A DNA stretch of 64,000 nucleotides from Microcystis viridis FACHB-1342 (GCF_014698335.1 NZ_JACJSV010000007.1:1-64000); one strand, 5' to 3'; positions 7,689 to 16,713 are shown, counted from the stretch's first letter. Notes: generated from the letters alone by a model not told the origin. Translations and numbers: made by a program.

Positions 7689-7836
7689 TTAAATTTCGGG
7701 TTTATCGGTTAGTTTACCTTACAGCGATCTGTTCATCGCTCGATCGGTGACATAACTTTAAACTCTGTAACACTTGGGGACAAATTGCGATCGCTGGTCA
7801 GGGATCGGGCAATCCTAAAATAGCCTTAAAGAATTG

Positions 7837-7884
7837 CTTGCCAAGGTTACGGGGGGAACCGAAAAAGGTAATCTGGATCGCAAG
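7837..7884 (+). promoter_or_regulatory. Possible structured 5' leader of acs
   Basis: Directly upstream of the acs start, CTTGC (7837-7841) can pair with GCAAG (7880-7884), enclosing GGTT-ACGGGGGG-AACC. GGTTAC can alternatively pair with GTAATC inside the same loop, so two folds compete. I do not recognise a known riboswitch class. The evidence is base pairing only. Confidence 0.35.
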
Positions 7885-7906
7885 ATAATTTATTTCGTTT
7901 GCCAGT

Positions 7907-9877
7907 ATGACAGAAATAGCGATCGAATCGATCCTACAGGAAAATCGGCTGTTTCCTCCCAGTGCCGAATTTGCTCAGAATGCCACCATTAAAAGCCTTG
8001 AAGAATACCAGCAACTCTACGCCAAAGCCAAGGCTGATCCCCAGGCTTTTTGGGCCCAATTAGCCGAAAAAGAACTACATTGGTTTGAAAAATGGTCAGA
8101 GGTTCTTGACTGGCAGCCCCCCTTTGCTAAATGGTTCGTCAACGGCAAGATTAATATTTGTTACAACTGTATTGACAGACATCTCACCACTTGGAGACGC
8201 AATAAAGCCGCCATCATCTGGGAAGGAGAACCGGGAGACAGCCGCACCATTACCTACGAACAGCTACACCGAGAAGTATGTCAATTTGCCAACGCTTTAA
8301 AGGAATTAGGCGTAAAAAAAGGCGATGTGGTCGGAATTTATCTGCCGATGATTCCCGAAGCGGCCATCGCCATGTTAGCCTGTGCCAGAATTGGTGCGCC
8401 CCACAGTGTAGTTTTTGGGGGATTTAGTGCCGATGCTTTGCGCGATCGTCTTAATGATGCGGCCGCTAAGGTGGTAATCACTGCCGATGGTGGTTTCCGC
8501 AAGGATAAAGTCGTTGCTCTCAAGGAACAGGTGGATCTGGCCCTAGCCGATAATAGCGCCCCCAGTGTGGAAAAAGTTCTCGTTGTCCAGCGCAGCAAGG
8601 AACCCATCAATATGGTTGCCGATCGCGATTACTGGTGGCATGATCTACAAAAACAGGTATCTGCTAATTGTCCGGCCGAACCCATGGATAGCGAAGATAT
8701 GTTATTTATCCTCTACACCAGTGGTTCCACCGGCAAACCGAAAGGAGTCGTCCACACCACCGGCGGTTATAATCTCTACACCCATGTCACCAGCAAATGG
8801 ATTTTTGACCTGAAAGACACCGATGTTTACTGGTGTACTGCCGATGTGGGTTGGATTACCGGCCATAGTTATATCGTTTACGGACCGCTTTCCAATGGTG
8901 CCACCACGGTAATGTATGAAGGGGTTCCCCGTCCCTCTAATTTAGGCTGTTTTTGGGATGTAATCGAGAAATATCGCGTTAATATCTTTTATACTGCCCC
9001 CACTGCTATCCGCGCTTTTATCAAAATGGGTGAAGACATCCCCAATAGCCGGGATTTATCCTCTTTGCGCTTACTGGGAACTGTGGGAGAACCGATTAAC
9101 CCAGAAGCGTGGATGTGGTATCACCGGGTTATCGGTAAAGAAAAATGTCCGATTGTCGATACTTGGTGGCAAACGGAAACCGGGGGGATTATGATTACTC
9201 CCTTACCCGGGGCAATTGCCACCAAACCGGGGTCAGCAACCCTACCTTTTCCCGGTATTATCGCCGCAGTGGTGGACTTAGAGGGCAATCCCACCCACGC
9301 GAATGAGGGGGGTTATCTGGTGGTCAAATATCCCTGGCCCGGTATGCTACGAACAGTCTATAAAAATCCCGATCGCTTCCGCAATACCTACTGGGAACAG
9401 ATCGCCCCCAAAGATGGCCAATATCTCTATTTTGCTGGAGATGGTAGTCGTCAGGACGAGGACGGTTATTTCTGGGTAATGGGGCGCGTTGATGACGTGA
9501 TTAGCGTTTCTGGCCACCGTTTAGGGACAATGGAGATCGAATCAGCTTTAGTATCTCATCCCGCGGTAGCGGAGGCGGCTGTAGTTGGACGACCGGATGA
9601 AATTAAAGGGGAAGAAGTCTATGCTTTTGTGACTCTCGAGGGGCATTATGAAGCGAGTCCGGAGTTAGCGCAAGCATTAAAGGATCACGTTGTCAAGGAA
9701 ATTGGCATTATTGCTCGACCGGGAGAAATCCGTTTTACCGATGTACTGCCAAAAACGCGATCGGGTAAAATTATGCGTCGTCTCTTGCGAACTTTAGCAT
9801 CAGGTCAAGAGATTTCTGGTGATACTTCTACTCTAGAAGATCGATCGGTTTTGGACAAATTGCGCCAAGGTGCCTAA
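7907..9877 (+). CDS. acs: Acetyl-CoA synthetase (AMP-forming)
   Basis: A 656-residue enzyme that activates acetate to acetyl-CoA through acetyl-AMP. It belongs to the ANL adenylate-forming family. Seen in order: an N-terminal helical cap, the P-loop-like signature [15 protein letters not shown] near residue 265, [10 protein letters not shown] near 415, the hinge [18 protein letters not shown], and the C-terminal GKIMRRLLR with the catalytic Lys that is regulated by acetylation in the family. The length is normal. It is transcribed alone, divergent from psaC. In cyanobacteria it recycles acetate into fatty acids and the TCA pathway. Confidence 0.96.
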   Translation: MTEIAIESILQENRLFPPSAEFAQNATIKSLEEYQQLYAKAKADPQAFWAQLAEKELHWFEKWSEVLDWQPPFAKWFVNGKINICYNCIDRHLTTWRRNKAAIIWEGEPGDSRTITYEQLHREVCQFANALKELGVKKGDVVGIYLPMIPEAAIAMLACARIGAPHSVVFGGFSADALRDRLNDAAAKVVITADGGFRKDKVVALKEQVDLALADNSAPSVEKVLVVQRSKEPINMVADRDYWWHDLQKQVSANCPAEPMDSEDMLFILYTSGSTGKPKGVVHTTGGYNLYTHVTSKWIFDLKDTDVYWCTADVGWITGHSYIVYGPLSNGATTVMYEGVPRPSNLGCFWDVIEKYRVNIFYTAPTAIRAFIKMGEDIPNSRDLSSLRLLGTVGEPINPEAWMWYHRVIGKEKCPIVDTWWQTETGGIMITPLPGAIATKPGSATLPFPGIIAAVVDLEGNPTHANEGGYLVVKYPWPGMLRTVYKNPDRFRNTYWEQIAPKDGQYLYFAGDGSRQDEDGYFWVMGRVDDVISVSGHRLGTMEIESALVSHPAVAEAAVVGRPDEIKGEEVYAFVTLEGHYEASPELAQALKDHVVKEIGIIARPGEIRFTDVLPKTRSGKIMRRLLRTLASGQEISGDTSTLEDRSVLDKLRQGA

Positions 9878-9907
9878 TTTAATTGGCAGTTTTTCCTAGT
9901 AGTTAGG

Positions 9908-9936
9908 GTGAGAAATAAGAGCTAATCTTATCTCAC
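9908..9936 (+). terminator. Hairpin after acs
   Basis: GTGAGAAATAAGA and TCTTATCTCAC pair around the loop GCTAA with one bulged base, about 30 bases after the acs stop. There is no U-tract, so it is either a weak terminator or an mRNA 3'-end stabiliser. Confidence 0.45.
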
Positions 9937-9984
9937 TCTAACGGGAGTGATCCTCGCTGAATATATTTGCTCAAGCAGCAAAGC

Positions 9985-10112
9985 TAAGTAGTTGGACAAA
10001 AGTAAAGTTAACTGTGGGGTAAGGAGTCAGGATTCAGGAGTCAGGATTCAGTAAGAATTGCGGCAATTTACATTTCTTAAGATAGACAACAGAATTTATG
10101 TCCGACTACTTA
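9985..10112. mobile_element. MITE with TAAGTAGTTGGACA ends (~128 bp)
   Basis: Left end TAAGTAGTTGGACA (9985-9998) is matched by the right end TGTCCGACTACTTA (10099-10112), 13 of 14 positions complementary. The inside holds a short tandem of GGAGTCAGGATTCA. No coding capacity. The termini resemble those of Microcystis transposable elements. Confidence 0.65.
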
Positions 10113-10261
10113 TAGCTAATAATAAATCCTGTTTAAAAGGTATAGGGGAAGTGGGAAGTGGGGAAAAACAATCCATAACTTGGGAGTTAATCACAGGATT
10201 AAAAACGGATTTGGTATAATGATAAAGATAAGAGCAAATTGAAATTATAGGAGTTTAATCA

Positions 10262-10858
10262 ATGACCACCACCACTACTACCGATAATGATTTAAAAAGA
10301 CTAGAAGATTTAATCCTCAATGGACAGAAGATAATCGAACATCGATTCAACGAAATCGATAATCGACTCACTACCATGGACAATCGACTCACTACCATGG
10401 AAACTCGACTCACTACCGTGGACAATCGACTCACTACCGTGGACAATCGACTCACCACCATGGAAACTCGACTCACTACCATAGAAACTCGACTCATTGA
10501 GGTGGACAATCGACTCACTACCGTGGACAATCGACTCACTACCGTGGAAACTCGACTCACTACCACGGAAACTCGACTGATTGAGGTGGACAATCGATTG
10601 AAGGTGATCGAGAATGGACAAGCGGAAATAAAAGCTGATGTCAAAAATCTTCAAAAAGATACTACTGATTTAAAGATTGAACTGACGGAAGTTAAAGGTG
10701 ATATTAAAACTCTTGATAGTAAATTTGATGACATGAATAAACGCTTAGAGAAAGTCGAAGGAACCCAAAAGAATCAAATTTGGACATTGATAACTGTCTT
10801 AAGTGGTTCCCTACTAGCAGTGGGATTTAGAAGTTTTTTTATCAACAATAATCCCTAA
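10262..10858 (+). CDS. Heptad-repeat coiled-coil protein with C-terminal membrane anchor
   Basis: A 198-residue protein. Residues ~34-117 are twelve consecutive heptads of the form NRLTTMD/TRLTTVE, which put Leu and Met/Val/Ile at the a and d core positions and therefore predict a long parallel coiled coil. More irregular coiled coil (KADVKNLQKDTTDLKIELTE) follows, then a single hydrophobic segment (IWTLITVLSGSLLAVGF) near the C-terminus. Two small relatives with the same plan lie at 57.5-58.2 kb. The repeat number is likely to vary between strains. Function unknown; probably a membrane-anchored oligomerising protein. Confidence 0.7.
   Translation: MTTTTTTDNDLKRLEDLILNGQKIIEHRFNEIDNRLTTMDNRLTTMETRLTTVDNRLTTVDNRLTTMETRLTTIETRLIEVDNRLTTVDNRLTTVETRLTTTETRLIEVDNRLKVIENGQAEIKADVKNLQKDTTDLKIELTEVKGDIKTLDSKFDDMNKRLEKVEGTQKNQIWTLITVLSGSLLAVGFRSFFINNNP
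10361..10612 (+). repeat. 21-bp in-frame tandem repeat (12 units)
   Basis: Twelve units of 21 bases, consensus AATCGACTCACTACCATGGA plus C, encoding seven residues each. Units 7 and 11 share the variant TRLIEVD, implying a four-unit block duplication (84 bases). Because the period is a multiple of three, reading frames on the other strand stay open too; these are not genes. Confidence 0.9.
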
Positions 10859-10897
10859 TCTCAGCCAGAGAATTGCTATAATTTGCTCACTAAAACA

Positions 10898-11423
10898 ATG
10901 AACAGTAATCGCCTAATTCTCCGTTCTTGGCAACTACCCGCAGACAAAGAGTCTTTTTTTCAGAATCTATCAAAATTCCGAAGTCACTGATTTTTTACCG
11001 AGAATTCGTCAGTTAGCCACGGATATTGAGAGTTTAAATGCCCATTTTTCCGAAAGATTAGCAACTATTCGTAATCAGGGTAATGGCAGCGATTAGTGGG
11101 CAATGATCGATCAAAAAAATAATCAGATTATCGGTTCGATAATTTTACAGAATTTACCCGATAACTACGGTTATCCTACCCCAGATAGCGAAATTGGTTG
11201 GCATTTACGGCGCGATTATTGGGGACAAGGATATATAACCGAAGCGGCTAAAGTTATTCTAGAATACGGCTTAATCACCTTACAATTGCCGATTATCTAC
11301 GCAGTGGTTAATCCCGATAATTATCGCTCAATTCGTGTCACCGAAAGATTAGGAATGCAATCAATGGGATTAACGAATAAATACTACGACACTGAAGCAC
11401 TTTTATTCTCGATCGAAGCTTAA
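10898..11423 (+). pseudogene. GNAT acetyltransferase (RimJ/RimL type), frameshifted
   Basis: The start MNSNRLILRSWQLPADKE is typical of RimJ/RimL-like N-acetyltransferases. A run of seven T at 10954-10960 appears one base too long: removing one base continues the frame as RIYQNSEVTDFLPRIRQLA. The restored frame then meets an in-frame TAG at 11094-11096 before the well-preserved acetyl-CoA-binding half (WHLRRDYWGQGYITEAAKV, VVNPDNYRSIRVTERLGM). With two independent lesions it is a pseudogene unless the sequence has errors. An intact-looking 3' part starts at ATG 11103. Confidence 0.8.
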
Positions 11424-11503
11424 AGTTCATTAATAATTATTGATTGTTTCTTATTTTATAGCTGCTGTGGTTGTCATGCTAAACCCATTCTTGTTCAAAA
11501 AGC

Positions 11504-11528
11504 AAAAAGGGAAATATATTCCCTTTTT
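11504..11528. terminator. Bidirectional terminator hairpin
   Basis: AAAAAGGGAA (11504-11513) pairs with TTCCCTTTTT (11519-11528) around a 5-base loop. U-tracts exist for both directions. It lies between the acetyltransferase pseudogene and the DUF1269 gene and can end transcripts from either side. Confidence 0.75.
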
Positions 11529-11550
11529 CTAGCTTTTATGGACCCATATC

Positions 11551-12057
11551 CTAAACGGTTTCGGGTTGAACACCTCTTTGGTCGAGAACTTTCTGTAATT
11601 CAGCTTCGTCGGTTTTGGTCAAAGAAGTGCGTAACACTTTACCTCCGTAGGGGGCCACTTCATCGAGGACCTTATCGGGGGTAACTTTTTGGACGAGAAC
11701 AAAGAGAGCAGAGGTACTGGGCTGCAGGGTTTCTCCCAATTCGCGCATAAAATTGTCATCCACACCGATATCACTTAAAGCACCTCCCAAAGCACCACCA
11801 GCAGCACCGAGGACGGCCCCTAATAAAGGGGATAAAAAGAGCATTCCGATTAATAATCCCCAGAAACTGCCACTAGCGGCTCCTGCTGCCGTTAAATTGA
11901 CCGCTTGCTTGAGTTTAATCTGGCCATCTTTGTTTTTAACCACTACGGCAGCATCTTCTAACTCGATCAGATGTTCCTGTTGCAGTTTAGCCAAAGTTAA
12001 ACGAACTTCTTCTGCTTTAAATTCGTCCTCATAGGCGATGACAAATAGATCAGCCAT
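11551..12057 (-). CDS. DUF1269 membrane protein
   Basis: A 168-residue DUF1269 protein. The N-terminal ~60 residues form a ferredoxin-like alpha/beta unit (MADLFVIAYEDEFKAEEVR). A Gly/Ala-rich hydrophobic segment follows at about 57-98 (GLLIGMLFLSPLLGAVLG and GGALGGAL, a glycine-zipper pattern), then a second alpha/beta unit (LFVLVQKVTPDKVLDEV). The family is widespread and its biochemical role is not established. It is separated by ~100 bases from the upstream CBS gene on the same strand. Confidence 0.88.
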   Translation of the reverse strand: MADLFVIAYEDEFKAEEVRLTLAKLQQEHLIELEDAAVVVKNKDGQIKLKQAVNLTAAGAASGSFWGLLIGMLFLSPLLGAVLGAAGGALGGALSDIGVDDNFMRELGETLQPSTSALFVLVQKVTPDKVLDEVAPYGGKVLRTSLTKTDEAELQKVLDQRGVQPETV

Positions 12058-12154
12058 AATTTTTCCTCGATTATTAGCAAATAAAACCTTTATACACTAC
12101 TTTTGCCGGATTAAAAAGTTTGAGGTATCGGAGAATACCGAAAACCCATGGGGA

Positions 12155-12772
12155 TTAGGTGTCATAAATACGCGCTTCAAAAGCATCGGGATTTTCTTGA
12201 CAGTATTCCTCAAAATAGGTTTTTTCCGGTTTTTTAGCGCGTTGGTGTGCCAATTCTGCCTGTAATTCCTCAACAATATCCCAAGCTGCAGCACAATCGG
12301 GAGAATTTCCTCCTTTTTCAGCACAGACTGCCCGGGCAATATCTCTAGCTTTGATAATCTCCGCTTCTAAATCAAGACTGCGGGGCTTCTCGACGGCGTT
12401 ACCTTTATGGAGGATGTCACTAACAGAGATAACACCGAGCAAACCGCCTTTAATTACCGGTGCGAAACGAATACCGGTATTAGCAAATAAGCGGGCTACA
12501 TATTCAACCCCGAGGTCGGGATTAATCACGATGCAGGGTTTGCTCATCACTTCATAGACGCGCACTTTTTGCGGATCTTGACCGAAAGCGACGACTTTAT
12601 AGACAATATCGGTTTCGGTGATAATTCCGTAAGCATCTTCATCGTGACGGCGATCAACAATGAGAGTTCTAATGTTCTTTTCTCTCATCAATTGCACCGC
12701 TTTGGCAACGGTTTCAGAACCTTTAATCTTGGCCACCTCCGTGGTCATAATTTCAGCTGCTTTCATAGTCAT
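12155..12772 (-). CDS. CBS-domain protein
   Basis: A 205-residue protein built mainly of a CBS pair (Bateman module). The first CBS motif spans residues ~5-65 (AAEIMTTEVAKIKGSETVAKA, ending GIITETDIVYKV), the second ~70-125 (YEVMSKPCIVINPDLGVEYV, ending GVISVSDIL). A C-terminal helical tail holds two cysteines (AVCAEKGGNSPDCAAAW). CBS pairs bind adenosine nucleotides and act as energy or redox sensors. No catalytic domain is attached, so it probably regulates a partner in trans. A second in-frame ATG lies two codons in. Confidence 0.88.
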   Translation of the reverse strand: MTMKAAEIMTTEVAKIKGSETVAKAVQLMREKNIRTLIVDRRHDEDAYGIITETDIVYKVVAFGQDPQKVRVYEVMSKPCIVINPDLGVEYVARLFANTGIRFAPVIKGGLLGVISVSDILHKGNAVEKPRSLDLEAEIIKARDIARAVCAEKGGNSPDCAAAWDIVEELQAELAHQRAKKPEKTYFEEYCQENPDAFEARIYDT

Positions 12773-12862
12773 ATTTGGAGAAGTTAAGTTGTGCCTTTGT
12801 TATTTTAAGACATAAACTGACCCCTAATACTGACGGCTGACGGCTAAAAAACCGCTCCCTGA

Positions 12863-14053
12863 TTAACGCCATTCCACCAGTTGTCGTTCTTGGACAACCA
12901 AACCATATACTGTCTCGGTTTGACGGGCTAAATTCGCCCAATGAAAGCGTTTTTCTAGGTCTTCGTAGGCGTTATTAGCTAATTCGTGGGCGTATTCAGG
13001 ATGATTTAAAACCTCCAAAATGCCCCAAGCGAGGGAATCGGGATTATTGACCCGGGTGACAATTCCCGTTTGACCATGACGGACAACTTCGGGAAAACCG
13101 CAGGTATCGGAAACTACCACGGGAACCCTAGCGGCGAAACTTTCCAGGGCGACAATGCCAAAAGGTTCGTAAAGACTGGGAAAAACGGCACAATCGGCCA
13201 CGGTTTGGAAGCGATCGAGGTTTTCATCGGACATAAAGCCCGTAAAATAACAATGATGCCAGATACCGAGATGCCAGGCCTGTTGTTTAAGTTTGTCGGT
13301 ATTGCCGCCACCGATAATAACAAATTTAGTTTTAGCCCCAGTCTGAGCGAGGACTTTTGGGGCAGCGTTGAGTAACACCGAAACCCCCTTTTCAAAGGTC
13401 ATGCGCCCGACGTAATAGACGATTTTTTCGTAATCTTCGGCATATTGACGACGAAAAGCTTGGTAATCAAAGTTAGGGTCTCTTTGCTTTTTCTCGGCCC
13501 GAATACCGTTATAAACCACATCGATTTTATCCCAGGGTGCGCCCAAGGCCCGATGGACTTCATGACGCATATAGCCGGTACAGACGATGACGCGCCAAGC
13601 ATTATAGACGAGGGTTCCCTCTTTGCCGGCGATATAGCGTTGGGTGTCGGTGTGCAGTCCGTTATAACGTCCGTATTCCGTGGCGTGAATCGTGGCAATC
13701 AGGGGTATTTTAAAGAGATGTTTCAAGGCGATGGCTGCATCCCCTACTAACCAATCGTGGGCATGAACAAGGTCAAATTTTCCGTATTCGGCGATTAGTT
13801 TGCCGCCTTGTTGCCCCATGCTGTTATTCATGTTGACCACCCAATGGAAAAAGTCATTGCCGGGGGGTACGGGGACGCGGTGGATGTGAATACCTTCCAC
13901 CAGTTCATAACTGGGGGCCTGACCGAATTCGATCGTGATTAAATGGACTTCATGACCGAGTTTGACGATTTCGGGATAGAGTTCGGCAACATGACGGGCG
14001 ATACCGCCCACTAATCGCGGTGGAAATTCCCACGCCAAGACTAAAATCCTCAT
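12863..14053 (-). CDS. Glycosyltransferase family 4 (glycogen/starch synthase-like)
   Basis: A 396-residue GT-B glycosyltransferase. The N-terminal half starts MRILVLAWEFPPRLVGGIAR, with the GGIARH loop used for sugar-nucleotide transfer in GT4/GT5 enzymes. The C-terminal half has YVGRMTFEKGVSVLLNA and the E-x7-E motif EPFGIVALESFAARVPVV. There is no signal peptide or membrane segment, so it acts in the cytoplasm. The acceptor cannot be told from sequence; candidates are polysaccharide or glycogen primers. It is followed by rimI upstream on the same strand with a ~40-base gap. Confidence 0.85.
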   Translation of the reverse strand: MRILVLAWEFPPRLVGGIARHVAELYPEIVKLGHEVHLITIEFGQAPSYELVEGIHIHRVPVPPGNDFFHWVVNMNNSMGQQGGKLIAEYGKFDLVHAHDWLVGDAAIALKHLFKIPLIATIHATEYGRYNGLHTDTQRYIAGKEGTLVYNAWRVIVCTGYMRHEVHRALGAPWDKIDVVYNGIRAEKKQRDPNFDYQAFRRQYAEDYEKIVYYVGRMTFEKGVSVLLNAAPKVLAQTGAKTKFVIIGGGNTDKLKQQAWHLGIWHHCYFTGFMSDENLDRFQTVADCAVFPSLYEPFGIVALESFAARVPVVVSDTCGFPEVVRHGQTGIVTRVNNPDSLAWGILEVLNHPEYAHELANNAYEDLEKRFHWANLARQTETVYGLVVQERQLVEWR

Positions 14054-14091
14054 TTTTCCCTAACCTCGACCTGATTTAAGCTTGTAGGTAA

Positions 14092-14670
14092 TCATTGCAT
14101 CCCCATGGTATCTATTTTGGCTCTGGTTTCTTCCTCTAATTGCCACTCTCCCTGCCCCAGTCTGGAGAGGATTTCTTGTCGCCACTTGTTTAATTGTTCC
14201 TGAAAAGCGGCCGTTTGTAGATCGTTGCGCCAGAAAATTAGGGCTGATTCGCCAGTTTGCGAATAATAATTTTTCCGCTCTCCAGCGATGCGGAAGCCAA
14301 AATGCTCGTAGAGTGCGATTGCTGACTGGTTCGATACCCTTACCTCTAGCGTAGCCCTTTCCAGTTGTCTTTGTACAGCCTTTTCAAGCAGTTTGTAGAG
14401 AAGCAGTTTTCCTAATCCTTGTCTTTGATAGTCGGGATAAATTGCCAGGAGGGTAATATGCGCTTCTTCGAGAATTGCCCAAGAACAAGCCAATCCGATT
14501 AGGGTTTCGTCCTCCCCGTCTAGGGTAAGAATTAATAATTCACTGTTGGGGCTGTTTAATTCCCGTTCATAACCAGATAGGGTCCAAATACCGCCGAGAC
14601 TGCGGCGATCAAGTGCTACCATGGCGGCAAGATGCGGCGATTTTGGGGTTTTAAGCTGGATTTTTGGCAT
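14092..14670 (-). CDS. rimI: Ribosomal protein S18-alanine N-acetyltransferase
   Basis: A 192-residue GNAT acetyltransferase. Motif A is clear (HITLLAIYPDYQRQGLGKLLL), followed by ATLEVRVSNQSAIALYEHFGF and an ExGxRKNYY-like stretch (IAGERKNYYSQTGESALIFW) characteristic of RimI. It acetylates the N-terminal Ala of ribosomal protein S18. The C-terminal ~40 residues extend beyond the E. coli length, as in other cyanobacterial versions. A GGGTGTG heptamer array begins only ~16 bases upstream of the start. Confidence 0.85.
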   Translation of the reverse strand: MPKIQLKTPKSPHLAAMVALDRRSLGGIWTLSGYERELNSPNSELLILTLDGEDETLIGLACSWAILEEAHITLLAIYPDYQRQGLGKLLLYKLLEKAVQRQLERATLEVRVSNQSAIALYEHFGFRIAGERKNYYSQTGESALIFWRNDLQTAAFQEQLNKWRQEILSRLGQGEWQLEEETRAKIDTMGMQ

Positions 14671-14685
14671 TGATCGGGGAACGGG

Positions 14686-14822
14686 AGTGGGGTGTAGGGT
14701 GTGGGGTGTAGGGTGTAGGGTGTGGGGTGTGGGGTGTGGGGTGTGGGGTGTAGGGTGTAGGGTGTGGGGTGTGGGGTGTGGGGTGTGGGGGAGTGGGGAG
14801 TGGGGAGTGGGGTGTGGGGAGA
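14686..14822. repeat. GGGTGTG/GGGTGTA heptamer array
   Basis: About fifteen tandem heptamers of GGGTGTG and GGGTGTA, then several GGGGAGT units. The G-runs on one strand could form G-quadruplexes. The array lies immediately upstream of rimI, within its expected 5' untranslated region or promoter. Short versions of the same heptamer occur near 16927, 22883, 43427 and 49170. Confidence 0.9.
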
Positions 14823-15041
14823 AGGGAGAATAAATAAAAATAGTCTCGGAGTCTCCTAAATACTGACTCCTAACCCAATAGTAGATGTGGGATTTTTGCA
14901 GGAGTTCTATTTTCTGACAAATATAAGCAAAAGTTATTTATTGACTGCAAAAACTTGATAATATTTAAATTAACATTTCGCAATATTTATAAATTCTTAA
15001 GAATTAATTGAGAAAGATTTTTATTTAACAACGATGTTATC

Positions 15042-15134
15042 ATGGTTACAGCGATTTTACTGAATTTCATAATGGGTTATCTTATGCTTTTTTGGGCAGC
15101 AATGGCTGAAACCCTTGCCACACCTAGAAGGTGA
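15042..15134 (+). CDS. Possible 30-residue membrane peptide upstream of sbtA
   Basis: The frame encodes 30 residues with one hydrophobic helix (TAILLNFIMGYLMLFWAAMA) and a basic end (TPRR). Small single-helix membrane proteins are common partners of cyanobacterial membrane complexes. There is no clear Shine-Dalgarno and I recognise no family, so this is tentative. The remaining gene-free DNA between 14823 and 15341 is AT-rich; a TATGAT at 15239 could be a -10 element for sbtA. Confidence 0.25.
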   Translation: MVTAILLNFIMGYLMLFWAAMAETLATPRR

Positions 15135-15341
15135 TCCTAATTAAGACGGGTAAATCAGTCAATTTCACCCACAACGATGATCTTTTTTTTGTGTAGTTTT
15201 ATTGCAAAAAAAAAGTTTTTTTGACAAAAAGCACAAAGTATGATAGAGACTAACGTATTTCTGGCTGCGAGTAATTATCATTTTGCCAGTATTCTCAAAA
15301 TTGAATAGTATAGATTGGAATAACTCAATGTACGCAAACCT

Positions 15342-16322
15342 ATGGATGGCAGCTTAATCCTGTTCAATATTCTCAATCCGCCGGTTTTGTTCTTTTTCTT
15401 AGGAATGCTGGCAGTATTTTTTAAATCCGACCTAGAGATTCCCCAACCACTGCCTAAACTCTTTTCTCTCTATCTGTTGATGGCGATTGGTTTCAAGGGA
15501 GGTTATGAACTAGCGAAAAGTGGCATCAATAACCAAATCGCTTTAACCTTGATTGCCTCCGTGGTTATGGCTTGTATCGTTCCCATTTACACTTTCTTTA
15601 TCCTGAAAATTAAACTCGATAGTGCCAATGCAGCAGCGATCGCAGCAGCCTATGGTTCCATTAGTGCCGTTACTTTCATCACTGCCAGTTCTTTTTTAGA
15701 AAAACTTCATATTTCCTATGGCGGTCATCTGGTGGCGGCCTTAGCTTTAATGGAATCACCGGCGATTGTAGTGGGTTTAATCCTGGTGCGAGTCTTTAAA
15801 GAGAAAAATGGCGAAGAAGAAGCGTTTTCTTGGTCAAAGGTTCTACATGAAGCCTTTTTAAATGGTTCGGTATTTCTCTTAGTCGGTAGTGTTGTGGTTG
15901 GTATGCTCACGGGGGAAAAAGGCTGGGAAAAATTAGAACCTTTCACTCAAGAGATTTTTTATGGTGCTTTAACTTTCTTTCTCCTTGATATGGGATTAGT
16001 GGCGGCGAAAAGAATCCAGGAATTAGGCAAAACTGGTTCTTTTCTCATCGGTTTTGCGGTATTCATTCCCGTCATCAATGCTATGGTTGGCATTCTCATC
16101 GCTAAGGTTCTCGGATTTGAACAGGGCAATGCTTTATTATTCGCTGTTTTGTGTGCCAGTGCCTCTTATATTGCTGTTCCTGCGGCCATGAGAATGACTG
16201 TTCCTGAAGCTAATCCTAGTTTATACGTTTCTATGGCCTTGGCTTTAACTTTTCCCTTCAATATCGTCATCGGTATTCCTCTGTACCTAGAGATGATCAA
16301 AATCATTGGCCGTGGAGTCTAA
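15342..16322 (+). CDS. sbtA: Sodium-dependent bicarbonate transporter SbtA
   Basis: A 326-residue multispanning inner-membrane protein of the SBT family, the high-affinity, low-flux Na+/HCO3- symporter of the cyanobacterial CO2-concentrating mechanism. Family hallmarks include LFNILNPPVLFFFLGMLAVF at the start, AAYGSISAVTFITA in the first half and CASASYIAVPAAMRMT in the second, reflecting the inverted repeat of helices. The cytoplasmic loop between the halves (KEKNGEEEAFSW) is short, making the protein shorter than the ~370-residue Synechocystis form. sbtB follows after a 73-base gap. Confidence 0.94.
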   Translation: MDGSLILFNILNPPVLFFFLGMLAVFFKSDLEIPQPLPKLFSLYLLMAIGFKGGYELAKSGINNQIALTLIASVVMACIVPIYTFFILKIKLDSANAAAIAAAYGSISAVTFITASSFLEKLHISYGGHLVAALALMESPAIVVGLILVRVFKEKNGEEEAFSWSKVLHEAFLNGSVFLLVGSVVVGMLTGEKGWEKLEPFTQEIFYGALTFFLLDMGLVAAKRIQELGKTGSFLIGFAVFIPVINAMVGILIAKVLGFEQGNALLFAVLCASASYIAVPAAMRMTVPEANPSLYVSMALALTFPFNIVIGIPLYLEMIKIIGRGV

Positions 16323-16395
16323 AAAGCCAGGCGGTTTTTAAATAATTCCTGTCAAAATTTTTCTCTTGCACTTATACCTTTTTTACTTAACTACC

Positions 16396-16713
16396 ATGCT
16401 TGAATCCCCTCATCCTTCCCTACAAACTGTCAAAAAAGTGGACATAATTGTTAGTCATGCTCTTCTGGAAGAAACCTTAAGCATTCTTGATGTTGTCGGA
16501 GTTTCCGGTTATACCGTCCTTGGCAATGCTTCGGGAAAAGGCGATCGAGGTTTATCCCGTGATGACTTGGATTGTGATTACAGTGGTAACTACATTATGA
16601 CGGTTTGTAATAGTGACGAACAACTTAATCGTCTGATCGATAAAATTCAGCCTTTTTTAAAAAAAGCTGGCGGAATTTTTGTAGTGACTACGGCCCAATG
16701 GCTAACTCATTAG
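16396..16713 (+). CDS. sbtB: PII-like regulator SbtB
   Basis: A 105-residue PII-like protein from ATG 16396 (a TTG lies 30 bases earlier in frame). SbtB is a trimeric signalling protein that binds cAMP, AMP or c-di-AMP and docks on SbtA to shut bicarbonate uptake. Visible PII-fold elements are VDIIVSHALLEETLSILDVV, the T-loop region GYTVLGNASGKGDRG and GGIFVVTTAQWL. It ends at QWLTH and lacks the C-terminal CGPEGC redox loop of the Synechocystis protein. The MITE-like repeat begins on its stop codon. Confidence 0.85.
   Translation: MLESPHPSLQTVKKVDIIVSHALLEETLSILDVVGVSGYTVLGNASGKGDRGLSRDDLDCDYSGNYIMTVCNSDEQLNRLIDKIQPFLKKAGGIFVVTTAQWLTH

Noticed and set aside
10255..10654. Long open frames on the minus strand across the heptad-repeat gene
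   Set aside because: The 21-base repeat keeps every frame open. The reverse frames are low-complexity (SRVSTVVSRLS) and have no start context.
14686..14822. CRISPR array
   Set aside because: The repeats are contiguous 7-mers without spacers, and no cas genes are present.
14621..14833. Frame encoding GVGCRVWGVGC repeats
   Set aside because: It is produced by the GGGTGTG heptamer array and is not a plausible protein.
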